NCBI GenBank assembly: GCA_905478165.1 | Contig: CAJQHK010000011.1 | Span: 1 to 51,170 of the forward strand | From: an uncultured Rickettsiales bacterium | Lineage (GTDB): Bacteria; Pseudomonadota; Alphaproteobacteria; Rickettsiales; UBA1997 | Length of the DNA: 51,170 nt | Direction: 5' to 3' | In this document: piece after piece, positions 21,405-29,031 of the stretch | Layout: each line of letters opens with the position of its first letter | Numbering within the stretch: the stretch's first letter is position 1 | Translations under genes and position numbers: made by a program | Notes under the pieces: generated by a model | The model's database searches: none | Seen by the model: the letters and a program-made list of their open reading frames with translations, nothing else | What the model was told of the DNA's origin: nothing

Positions 21405-21423
21405 GATAATGAGTATCATTATT
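21405..21423. promoter_or_regulatory. Fur box 2 upstream of TonB-dependent receptor
   Basis: GATAATGAGTATCATTATT is nearly palindromic and matches the Fur consensus at 16 of 19 positions. It overlaps the expected transcription start region, so bound Fur-Fe(II) would block initiation. Confidence 0.78.
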
Positions 21424-21452
21424 AAATTTAACCTCAACCCCTCAATTAAGAG

Positions 21453-23579
21453 ATGAAAAATAAAAAGAATTTATCTATGATTATTGCCCTTATAGCAACC
21501 GTAAATAGCTATGCTAGCAATAATACTTCTAATGAAAAAATGATGGAAAGAGTCATGATTATTGGCAGTAAAGACAATGTTAATAATATAGCTGGTTCTG
21601 CCAATTTTATTGATAAGAAGCAGTTGGATAAACATAGCTACACTGATATTAACGATGTTTTAAAACAAATTCCAGGAGTAAATATTAATGAAGAGGATGG
21701 TTTTGGTAATAGGCCAAATATTGGCTTTAGAGGTGGTAGAAGCGAAAGAAGTTCTGACATTACTTTAATGGAGGATGGCGTCTTAATCTCCCCCGCCCCA
21801 TATTCCGCATCTGCAGCCTATTACTTTCCAAGAATCAACAGAATGCAGTCAATTGAAGTTAGAAAGGGCTCTTCTACTACCGAATTTGGTCCAAAAACAA
21901 CAAGCGGCGCCCTTAATTTAATTTCAAACTCTACTCCAAAAGAATTTAAGTTTGAGGCTTTAGCAGGTTATGGCAGTTTCAATACTCATAAGGAGCAAAT
22001 TAGTCATGGTAATAAATTGGGTAATTTTAGCTATATTATCGACGCTTCTAATGAACAAAGTGATGGTTTTAAAACCATAGATATAGTTGGTGGTAACACA
22101 GGATATTCCATTCAAGATATCATGAGTAAGTTAAAATTTGAAACCGATGATGACGCCAAAACCTACCAATCTATTGAGCTAAAATTAGGATATACCAATG
22201 AAAATTCTGACGAAACTTATCTTGGCTTGACTGATTCTGATTTTAAAAATGATCCGTATAGAAGATACGCAGCCTCTCAGTTAGATAATATGGATGCCGA
22301 ACATCAGCAATATCAACTAAGACATTTTGTTGATTTTAATAATTTTGATTTAACAACAACAATTTACCATAATAATTTTACTCGTAATTGGTACAAATTA
22401 AAAACCAACACAGTTACTGACAATTCTGATGTAAGTGGCTCTAATACCTTAAAGGTTAGAGCTAATAATCGCGATTATTATTCTCAAGGTATTCAATCCG
22501 TCCTTGGTGCTGAACTTAAAACTAACAACTTAGATCATAAATTAAAATTTAGCGTTCGCTTTCATCAAGATCAAGAAGATCGCTTTCAAAGAGACGATAA
22601 ATATAATCTGAATAATGGCGCCATGGTTTTAAATCAATATGGCACTCCAGGCATAGCTGGGAACAGAGAAAAAGATTCTGATGCAACAGCAATTTATGTT
22701 AGTGATGCAATTACTTACAATAAATTCACATTAACTCCAGGATTGCGATATGAAAATATTAAATTAGAAAATACTGACTATAATGATTCATCAAACAATA
22801 ATGTTAATCATTTAAATGTTTTTATCCCATCTCTTGGTTCTCTTTATAAATTTAATGATAATTTCTCAACCTTTGCCTCAATTCATGAAGGATTCAACCC
22901 CCCATCTCCAGGAGCAAAAGATTCTAAAGAAGAGAAAAGCATTAATTATGAAGCTGGGTTTAGATATAATAAAGATAGCTTAAAAACTGAGCTTGTTACC
23001 TTCTTCAATGATTATTCTAATTTAAATGGCGAATGCACCAACTCATCTGGCGGCAATTGTAGTCAGGGAGATCAATATAGTGCTGGCGAAGTTGATGCTA
23101 AAGGTTTTGAATTATCCGCTTCTTACGACATAGCTAGTAATTTTGAAAATTCTGATTTTAAATTACCAATTACAGCAAATTATACATTTACTGATACTGA
23201 ATTTAAAACCAACTTTACTGAAAATGATTTTGAGGAATGGGGAATTGTTAGATCAGGGGATGAATTACCTTATATCGCAAAACACCAATATTTCATCTCA
23301 CTGGGACTTATTAAGCCAAAATGGGAAATTAACCTAAACGCTAAATATGTTGGAAAAATGAGATCAAATGCAGGTAAGGGTGCAATTTCTACTAGTGAAA
23401 AAATTAATCCTCATTTTACTGTTGATGTTGCCACGGAATTTGAAATTAGTAAAAAAAGCAGATTATTTCTAAATGTTGAGAATCTTTTTGATGAGCAATA
23501 TATAGTCTCAAGAAGACCTATCAATGCTAGACCAGGTAAACCATTATCTATCATGAGTGGCCTTAAATACAAATTCTAA
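21453..23579 (+). CDS. TonB-dependent outer-membrane receptor (FecA-like, iron-siderophore uptake)
   Basis: This 708-residue receptor imports an iron complex across the outer membrane using TonB energy. A signal peptide ends near SYA (residue 23). The plug domain follows with IDKKQL, DVLKQIPGVNINEEDGFG, NIGFRGG and MQSIEVRKGSSTTEFGPKTTSGALNLIS. The beta-barrel ends in the typical aromatic residue (LKYKF). The plug pattern resembles ferric-citrate/siderophore receptors. An extracellular loop has a Cys pair (GECTNSSGGNCSQG). Two Fur boxes flank the promoter, supporting iron regulation. No FecIR, TonB, ExbBD or ABC transporter is adjacent. Substrate is unknown. Confidence 0.9.
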   Translation: MKNKKNLSMIIALIATVNSYASNNTSNEKMMERVMIIGSKDNVNNIAGSANFIDKKQLDKHSYTDINDVLKQIPGVNINEEDGFGNRPNIGFRGGRSERSSDITLMEDGVLISPAPYSASAAYYFPRINRMQSIEVRKGSSTTEFGPKTTSGALNLISNSTPKEFKFEALAGYGSFNTHKEQISHGNKLGNFSYIIDASNEQSDGFKTIDIVGGNTGYSIQDIMSKLKFETDDDAKTYQSIELKLGYTNENSDETYLGLTDSDFKNDPYRRYAASQLDNMDAEHQQYQLRHFVDFNNFDLTTTIYHNNFTRNWYKLKTNTVTDNSDVSGSNTLKVRANNRDYYSQGIQSVLGAELKTNNLDHKLKFSVRFHQDQEDRFQRDDKYNLNNGAMVLNQYGTPGIAGNREKDSDATAIYVSDAITYNKFTLTPGLRYENIKLENTDYNDSSNNNVNHLNVFIPSLGSLYKFNDNFSTFASIHEGFNPPSPGAKDSKEEKSINYEAGFRYNKDSLKTELVTFFNDYSNLNGECTNSSGGNCSQGDQYSAGEVDAKGFELSASYDIASNFENSDFKLPITANYTFTDTEFKTNFTENDFEEWGIVRSGDELPYIAKHQYFISLGLIKPKWEINLNAKYVGKMRSNAGKGAISTSEKINPHFTVDVATEFEISKKSRLFLNVENLFDEQYIVSRRPINARPGKPLSIMSGLKYKF

Positions 23580-23752
23580 TAATTTTTAATAGCAGCTCCT
23601 ATTTGTCAATATCTAGGGGCGGGAATTGATGCGTTACTTATTTTTCCACATAATTCCACTTTTATCTTGTAAGTTATGAATTTTATCATAGCATATACTT
23701 TAATAAATAGGTTTTTATTAGGAGCCATTTAAACTATTATAAAATATTTACT

Positions 23753-24097
23753 ATGACTAAACAAAGTGCAAGAAGTAACGAGGCAACTTGGTATATCCCA
23801 AGATTAAAAACCTTAAGAAATATGTATCATTTAAAGCAAAGTGATTTTGATGTCGATAAAAAAACAATCATAACTGCAGAGAAAAATCACGGTGTTAGCG
23901 AGGTTTCAGCTAGGAAAATATTTGAATTTTTAGATAGCAAATCATCTTACTTATTAAATGAATTAGGAGAATTATATGACCTTTCTTTAGATAGAAATCC
24001 TTACAAGATTGAATTCCTTTTGGGTCGCAGAAAAAGAAAAGATACCTCTTTAATAAAAAACTGGGATATTAAAATCAAGCCTAAAGCTAACTCTTAG
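23753..24097 (+). CDS. Small XRE-like helix-turn-helix protein
   Basis: This 114-residue protein has an N-terminal HTH-like region (IPRLKTLRNMYHLKQSDF, then VSEVSARKIFEFLD) at residues 14-62. It follows the XRE/Cro pattern of Arg-x-Leu-x-x-Leu-Arg then Leu-x-Gln. The second half is basic (LLGRRKRKD) with no known domain. It is preceded by 170 bp with no gene and no toxin-like partner lies beside it. It is probably a DNA-binding regulator; target unknown. It could conceivably act on the neighbouring receptor gene, but nothing in the sequence shows that. Confidence 0.65.
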   Translation: MTKQSARSNEATWYIPRLKTLRNMYHLKQSDFDVDKKTIITAEKNHGVSEVSARKIFEFLDSKSSYLLNELGELYDLSLDRNPYKIEFLLGRRKRKDTSLIKNWDIKIKPKANS

Positions 24098-24278
24098 AAC
24101 GAGAATATACCACAAAAAACTAGACCATTATTCCCTATTTCTTGCGGAGTTTAGTTTGTAAAAATATGCGCTATTTTTAGTATATATTTTATCATTCTTA
24201 AACTTCTCAGTTTAATAAAAATCATGAGTGCCAAAAGCAACACCTACCTTCGTTTAAATTACAAATTGCCACAACTTA

Positions 24279-24497
24279 CTACTCCAGTAGTAATTTCTTA
24301 ATATCAGACATATCTTCCTTACTCACTTTGTTCTTTAATTTTTTCAACACCTTATCATCATTTTCTGTATTTTTAGCATCAATTATTAGTATTTTATTAA
24401 AATTTGGAGGCATTAATAAGGCGTTTTCATGGAACTCCTTACCGCATGAAGAGAGTGCTAATAGAACAGCAAGAATGCTAATTATTTTTTTTATCAT
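24279..24497 (-). CDS. Small lipoprotein after lspA, BamF (DUF3035)-like
   Basis: This 72-residue protein has a lipoprotein signal (IISILAVLLALSSC, lipid-acceptor Cys at residue 18) followed by GKEFHENALLMPPNF. The C-G-K start and the xPPNF segment resemble the short alphaproteobacterial BamF/DUF3035 lipoproteins of the outer-membrane assembly machine, and that family commonly follows lspA. The rest (KVLKKLKNKVSKEDMSDIKKLLLE) is a charged helix. It overlaps the end of lspA by 20 bases, so it is translated as part of that operon. It is shorter than most BamF proteins; the family call is tentative, the lipoprotein call firm. Confidence 0.6.
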   Translation of the reverse strand: MIKKIISILAVLLALSSCGKEFHENALLMPPNFNKILIIDAKNTENDDKVLKKLKNKVSKEDMSDIKKLLLE

Positions 24498-24975
24498 CTT
24501 TTTTTATAAATTGGTTTTCAAAAATTAACATAAAGACACCTATAAAAACAATACTGTCAGCCAAATTAAATGCTGGCCAATGATAGCCAAACAGATGGAA
24601 ATCAAGAAAATCAGCAACAGCGCCATTAATTGCTCTGTCGATTAAATTACCTAAAGCGCCACCAATAATTAAAGATAGAGCCAGATCTATATATGATTTC
24701 TTACTTCTAAAGAGCCAGAATAATAAATATGTAATAATTAAAGTGTTAATTAAAAAAATAAAATATTTAGCATTATCAAAACTGCTAAACATTCCAAAAC
24801 TAACGCCATTATTCCAAACTATTACCAAATTAAAAAAATCAGTTACTTCTAGTATATTAAATTGCAAATTATTAGAAATTGTAAAACTTTTTACATAGGA
24901 AAATGCCAAATCTTTAGTTAGTAGATCTAAAAAAACTGCGAAAATAATTATTATGATAAATTTAATTTTAGTCAT
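24478..24975 (-). CDS. lspA: Lipoprotein signal peptidase (signal peptidase II)
   Basis: LspA is the inner-membrane aspartic peptidase that cuts prolipoprotein signal peptides after diacylglyceryl transfer. The 165-residue product has four membrane segments. The conserved catalytic blocks are GGALGNLIDRAINGAVADFLDF and WPAFNLADSIVFIG, with the two active-site Asp residues. Its start overlaps the stop of an upstream lipoprotein gene by one base, and its end overlaps the next lipoprotein gene. The operon thus encodes the peptidase together with three of its probable substrates. Confidence 0.96.
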   Translation of the reverse strand: MTKIKFIIIIIFAVFLDLLTKDLAFSYVKSFTISNNLQFNILEVTDFFNLVIVWNNGVSFGMFSSFDNAKYFIFLINTLIITYLLFWLFRSKKSYIDLALSLIIGGALGNLIDRAINGAVADFLDFHLFGYHWPAFNLADSIVFIGVFMLIFENQFIKKDDKKNN

Positions 24976-25310
24976 TATTCTAACGCATGACGTATTGATT
25001 GATTACCGCCAAAAGATGTAAATGTACCAACATGGATTGAGCAAGAGAAAAAAGCATTTGACCAGGCAGTCTGAAAAACTGGATCATCTTGGTATTGACC
25101 ATCAGCAAAAGTTATGTTGTAAGAAACGGAGTATTGAGGCATGGAAGCTATCGCCGATCTGCAACCAGAATACCAACCAGCCTGATAATTTTCTGGACCA
25201 TCCGGAACTTCCAGATCCAAAGTAATCGGCTCATAAAAGCCACGACAAGAGGGTAGTAAAGATAATGTAAATAACAAGCAAATATAAATCAACAATGAAG
25301 GTAAGGACAT
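24975..25310 (-). CDS. GC-motif lipoprotein A (unknown family)
   Basis: I do not recognise this family. From ATG 25308-25310 the product is 111 residues with a lipoprotein signal ending LSLLPSC (Cys 22). The longer frame to 25364 would overlap the upstream gene and bury the signal, so I reject it. The mature part has GWYSGC (residues 45-50) and a second Cys at 90 in AWSNAFFSC. The same arrangement, G-[WF]-x2-G-C then an aromatic residue a few positions before a second Cys, occurs in two other lipoproteins at 38.6 and 41.4 kb. An AAAGAAG sequence precedes the start. It lies seven bases after the LptM-like gene and overlaps lspA by one base. Confidence 0.75.
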   Translation of the reverse strand: MSLPSLLIYICLLFTLSLLPSCRGFYEPITLDLEVPDGPENYQAGWYSGCRSAIASMPQYSVSYNITFADGQYQDDPVFQTAWSNAFFSCSIHVGTFTSFGGNQSIRHALE

Positions 25311-25317
25311 AGCTTCT

Positions 25318-25449
25318 TTATGTATTGGGATCATTTTTCTTAATCCATTCCACATTTTCTTCATTCGGCAAAAATAACGAACCTTTCTTTCCGCATGAAA
25401 AAATGGCTAAGATAACAGCAAATATAAATAAATAATTGATTCTTTTCAT
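25318..25449 (-). CDS. LptM (YifL)-like small lipoprotein
   Basis: This 43-residue gene has a lipoprotein signal (YLFIFAVILAIFSC, Cys 19) followed by GKKGSLFLPNEE. The CGxKGxLxxP block is the hallmark of LptM/YifL, a small outer-membrane lipoprotein that helps the LptD/E translocon mature by promoting its correct disulfides. The canonical Pro after KG is Ser here. It is first in a run with GC-motif lipoprotein A, lspA and the BamF-like gene. It is too small for many gene finders, but the signal peptide, motif and tight spacing to the next start support it. Confidence 0.72.
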   Translation of the reverse strand: MKRINYLFIFAVILAIFSCGKKGSLFLPNEENVEWIKKNDPNT

Positions 25450-25715
25450 TAATGTTAATATAATTAATTTAATCTATAATAAGAGGTTGACATAATTAAT
25501 TCCGAAATCCATCTTAAAATAAGCAATATATCAAAATATTTTTACCTAACATTTATAAAAAATGAGGATAAATTGTTTAGCTTTTAAGAAGAGTCTTGAC
25601 ATAAGTTAATTATATCACTTAATTTTTTACAACCTTAAGTAAATATCGAGTCACAGCTAGTTCGATACCCTAATTTATAATTATAACCATAAATAAATTA
25701 ATTTTCTATAAAAAT

Positions 25716-26816
25716 ATGACAGATATCATTTTACATAACTTGTTATCATTTATTTTTATTATCTCAATAATAGTATTTGTTCATGAGTTTGGTCATTACT
25801 ATATAGCAAAAATTTGCGGAGTAAAGATTGAGCAATTTTCAATCGGATTTGGTAAAGAAATTTTTGGATTTAACGATAAACACAATACTAGATGGAAATT
25901 TTGTCTAATACCATTTGGTGGCTATGTCAAGATGTTTGGAGACAGAAATCCTGCGTCACTTCCTTCTAATGAAATAAAAACATTTAGCGAAGAGGAAAAA
26001 TCTACTTCATTTTACTTTCAAAACGTATATAAAAGAATAGCTATAGTAATAGCCGGACCTTTAGCTAATTTTATTTTGGCCATTTTTTTATTGACGATAA
26101 TTTTTAAAATTAATGGAATTCAGCAAACATTACCAATAATCTCCAAAATCTCCGTAAACTCTCCGGCCGAAAAATCATCCCTATTACCAAACGACAAAAT
26201 ATTAAAAATAAATAATAAAAATATAAAGTCTTTTGAGATGGTTAAGCAATTTGTGATTATTAACGGCCATAAGGAGTTACTATTTCATATTGAAAGAGAC
26301 GGTAAAGTTATTATGATTAATATTTTGCCAGAAATGAGAGAGAGTAAAGATATTTTTGATAATCAGGTAAAACTACCCTTCGTAGGAATAGAAGCTAATA
26401 AAACTATAAAAAAGAAGTTAAATATTTTAAAATCACTCTCTATATCCGTTCATAGAACTTACGAAATGTCAGCTAATATTTTAACCTCCCTTTCTCAATT
26501 AGTAACTGGTCAAAAAAGCTTAAAAGAACTTGGTGGTCCACTAAAAATTGCACAATATTCTGGAAAATCAATAAATATGGGTCTTATAATGACCCTTTAC
26601 TTCATTGCTATAATATCAATTAACCTTGGGGTTATAAATTTATTACCAATACCGACGCTTGATGGTGGACACTTATTTTTCTACATAATTGAGGTTTTAA
26701 AAGGAAAACCTGTGTCAGAAAAAATTCAAAATTATAGCTTTAAATTTGGTATTACATTTATTATAATGTTGATGAGTTTTACAATCCTTAATGATATTGT
26801 ATCATTTTTTTTATAA
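25716..26816 (+). CDS. rseP: Site-2 intramembrane metalloprotease RseP
   Basis: RseP (M50 family) cleaves membrane-embedded substrates such as anti-sigma factors and leftover signal peptides. The 366-residue protein has the zinc motif VHEFGH at residues 22-27 and AGPLANFILAIFLLT. A single PDZ-like domain is visible (SPAEKSSLLPNDKILKIN). The second metal-ligand motif is LLPIPTLDGGHLFFY. E. coli RseP has two PDZ domains and about 450 residues, so this is the shorter form common in alphaproteobacteria. dxr and bamA, frequent neighbours, are absent; gapR follows 12 bp later. Confidence 0.94.
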   Translation: MTDIILHNLLSFIFIISIIVFVHEFGHYYIAKICGVKIEQFSIGFGKEIFGFNDKHNTRWKFCLIPFGGYVKMFGDRNPASLPSNEIKTFSEEEKSTSFYFQNVYKRIAIVIAGPLANFILAIFLLTIIFKINGIQQTLPIISKISVNSPAEKSSLLPNDKILKINNKNIKSFEMVKQFVIINGHKELLFHIERDGKVIMINILPEMRESKDIFDNQVKLPFVGIEANKTIKKKLNILKSLSISVHRTYEMSANILTSLSQLVTGQKSLKELGGPLKIAQYSGKSINMGLIMTLYFIAIISINLGVINLLPIPTLDGGHLFFYIIEVLKGKPVSEKIQNYSFKFGITFIIMLMSFTILNDIVSFFL

Positions 26817-26828
26817 ATTAATATAGAC

Positions 26829-27098
26829 ATGACAAATTTAGCAAATGATGGAAAAATTGACAGCGACGCAGCTGGAAAATTAAAAGCTCTTATCGTTGAA
26901 ATTGAAAGATTAGAGGATCAAAAAAAGAAAATAGCAGATGGCATTAAAGAACTTCTTGATGAAGCAAAGTCATTTGGTTTTGACATTAAGGTAATTCGTC
27001 AAATCCTTAAAATAAGAAAAACTGATGATGAACAATTGCAGGAGCAGGAATATTTAATTGAGGTTTACAAGGACGCTCTTGGTATGTCCACAAAATAA
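26829..27098 (+). CDS. gapR: GapR-family DNA-binding protein (DUF2312)
   Basis: This 89-residue protein matches the alphaproteobacterial GapR family throughout: LKALIVEIERLEDQKKKIAD, IKELLDEAKSFGFDIKVIRQ and the C-terminal YKDALGM. In Caulobacter, GapR is a nucleoid-associated protein that binds overtwisted AT-rich DNA ahead of polymerases and supports topoisomerase action. Two long helices, the first strongly coiled-coil, can be read from the sequence. It is probably cotranscribed with rseP. A repeat element separates it from gltX. Confidence 0.93.
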   Translation: MTNLANDGKIDSDAAGKLKALIVEIERLEDQKKKIADGIKELLDEAKSFGFDIKVIRQILKIRKTDDEQLQEQEYLIEVYKDALGMSTK

Positions 27099-27166
27099 TT
27101 CCCAACTATAATTGCAACTAGGTTTAGGAGTGAAAATAGTATAAAGGAAAAAAATATAATAAGTAT

Positions 27167-27340
27167 AGCACCGATTCCCACCTTTGAAACATGCGAGTTA
27201 AAACAGATTTTTTTCTTATCTTTTTATCCCTAAATCATCAAAAAGACCTACAACTTATTAACATGGGGCGGAAATTTTTTAATAATTTATGAATAAAAAT
27301 ATTTCAAAAAAAACTGCTTTAAAGACCAAAATTGGTACTA
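27167..27340 (+). repeat. Complete copy (E2) of the dispersed element; provides the gltX start
   Basis: About 174 bp running from GCACCGATTCCCACCTTTGA (after a flanking TA) to CTTTAAAGACCAAAATTGGT with AC and a TA at the end. It aligns along its full length with the reverse complement of copy E1 at 13.2 kb. Both copies contain ATGAATAAAAATATTTC near the right end; here that ATG (27289) is the gltX start. The TA flanks on both sides would fit a TA-targeting (IS630/mariner-like) origin, which is inference. Confidence 0.85.
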
Positions 27341-28671
27341 TTTGTAGATTTGCACCATCTCCAACAGGATTTTTGCACGTAGGTAATATCAGGGCCGCAA
27401 TCGTAAATTATCTTTTTGCAATAAAAAATAATGGTTCATTTCTTTTGAGATTTGACGACACCGATTTAAAAAGAACTAAGCAGGAATATAAGGAGATAAT
27501 ATTGGAGGATTTAAAATGGCTAGATATCAACCATGAATCACCAATTAGTCAAAATCATCGTCTCGACATATATAAAAAATATCAAGATAAATTACTTCTG
27601 GAAGGTAAGTTATATGAATGTTTTGAAAGTGACGAGGAGCTAAAATTCCAAAGAAAAATTCAAGTCGCATCTGGCCTTAGGCCCATTTATAACAGATCTG
27701 CCTTAAATTTAACAAGCGAACAAAAAGAAAATTATATAAGTCGAGGTTTAAAACCTTATTATCGCTTTTTAATTGACGAAGAGATCGTGGAATGGAATGA
27801 TGGCATTAAAGGAAATATTAAATTTTCTGGTCGACACTTTTCTGACCCAGTATTAATTCGAGCAGATGGCAGTCCTACATATACATTTTGTTCAGTCGTT
27901 GATGACATAGAATTTGGAATCACAAACATAATTCGCGGAGAAGATCATATCACCAATACAGCCGTACAAATAAAAATATTTGAAGCATTTGGTGCTAAAT
28001 TGCCAAATTTTGCTCACTTAGCTTTAATTAAAGCTAATGATGGTAAAATTTCTAAAAGAATTGGAGGTTTTGATATCAAAAATTTAAGAGAAGGAAATCT
28101 AGAGCCTATGACGATTATAAATTTACTAGCTCAAATGGGAACCTCTAATGACATACAAACTTACCGCAATATTGAAGATTTAGCGGAAAATTTTGACTTA
28201 ACAAAGTTTAGTAAATCAGCTACAAAATATAATTTTGATGAGGTCTTAACTTTAAATGAAAAGGTTTTACAAAACTCTACTTTTAACTATATCTCGAAAA
28301 GATTAGAAAATTTAGATTGTAATTTTAAAATTACCGAGGATTTTTGGTTAAAAATTAGAGCAAATATTAGCAACTTGTCTGAGATAGAATGTTGGTGGAA
28401 AATATGTAAAACAAAGATTAGATATAAAAATATTCGAGAAGACCATTTGTTTCTTAAAGAATCCTCCCAACTATTACCGCAAGATCTAAATTCAGACAAT
28501 TCTTGGAATGACTGGATTCAAAGTATTAAGAAATCTAGTGACCGAAAAGGTAAAGATCTTTTTATGCCCCTCAGAAAAGCCATTACTGGTGTCGAACATG
28601 GTCCTGAGTTAAAATGCATAATAACCCTCATAGATAGAGATGAGATTATAAATAGACTATGCTCTCTTTAG
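27289..28671 (+). CDS. gltX: Glutamyl-tRNA synthetase with element-derived N-terminus
   Basis: This 460-residue class I synthetase charges tRNA with glutamate (and, in many alphaproteobacteria, also mischarges tRNA-Gln for amidation). The HIGH-type motif is RFAPSPTGFLHVGNIR, and the KMSKS loop is KISKRIG. The tRNA-acceptor region SPTYTFCSVVDDIEFGITNIIRGEDHITNT is typical. Most GltX proteins begin only three to six residues before RFAPSPTG. Here an extra 17 or so residues (MNKNISKKTALKTKIGT) come from a dispersed repeat element, and no other ATG, GTG or TTG lies in frame before RFAPSPTG. Alphaproteobacteria often carry two GltX paralogues; only one is seen here. Confidence 0.95.
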   Translation: MNKNISKKTALKTKIGTICRFAPSPTGFLHVGNIRAAIVNYLFAIKNNGSFLLRFDDTDLKRTKQEYKEIILEDLKWLDINHESPISQNHRLDIYKKYQDKLLLEGKLYECFESDEELKFQRKIQVASGLRPIYNRSALNLTSEQKENYISRGLKPYYRFLIDEEIVEWNDGIKGNIKFSGRHFSDPVLIRADGSPTYTFCSVVDDIEFGITNIIRGEDHITNTAVQIKIFEAFGAKLPNFAHLALIKANDGKISKRIGGFDIKNLREGNLEPMTIINLLAQMGTSNDIQTYRNIEDLAENFDLTKFSKSATKYNFDEVLTLNEKVLQNSTFNYISKRLENLDCNFKITEDFWLKIRANISNLSEIECWWKICKTKIRYKNIREDHLFLKESSQLLPQDLNSDNSWNDWIQSIKKSSDRKGKDLFMPLRKAITGVEHGPELKCIITLIDRDEIINRLCSL

Positions 28672-28973
28672 TTAAAATAAAAAACAATCTAAGTAAAAAT
28701 ACATTATTGCTAATAGGTGTTTTTTTATTATGTTCCTACTTTTCTTATTATACGATATATGGTAATGGTGGAATATTTCATTACTTTAAAGCAAAAGAAG
28801 ATATTATAGAGAGAAAAAATATAAAGAAAAAGTTAGAGAGTGAGTTAAGTAAGCAAAAACGCAAAATAAAATCGATTAAAACAGATAATCTAGATTTAGA
28901 TTTACTAGATGAACAAACCCGAAAAAAACTTGGTTATGCAAAAAGTGACGAATACATTCTTTACGAAGAATAA
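28659..28973 (+). CDS. ftsB: Cell-division protein FtsB/DivIC-like (septum formation initiator)
   Basis: This 104-residue bitopic protein has one membrane helix (NTLLLIGVFLLCSYFSYYTIYG) near residues 13-34. A periplasmic coiled coil follows (ERKNIKKKLESELSKQKRKIKSIKTDNLDLDLLDEQTRKKLGYAK), ending in the LGYxxxDEYI signature of the septum initiator family. It would join FtsL and FtsQ in activating septal wall synthesis. Its start overlaps the 3' end of gltX by 13 bp. The usual neighbours eno or the pdh genes are not adjacent. Confidence 0.88.
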   Translation: MLSLVKIKNNLSKNTLLLIGVFLLCSYFSYYTIYGNGGIFHYFKAKEDIIERKNIKKKLESELSKQKRKIKSIKTDNLDLDLLDEQTRKKLGYAKSDEYILYEE

Positions 28974-29031
28974 AACAACACTTCTAAAGAGCACAGAGTT
29001 CTTATATTTTTACTATAAATTACAATCCTAG

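Larger units (their letters stand above)
20810..21452. other. Intergenic stretch with IS30 relic and Fur-type promoter
   Basis: This 643-bp stretch separates divergent ubiE and the TonB receptor gene. From 20810 to about 21060 I see nothing recognisable. The IS30 relic and the regulated receptor promoter follow and are listed separately. Confidence 0.6.
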
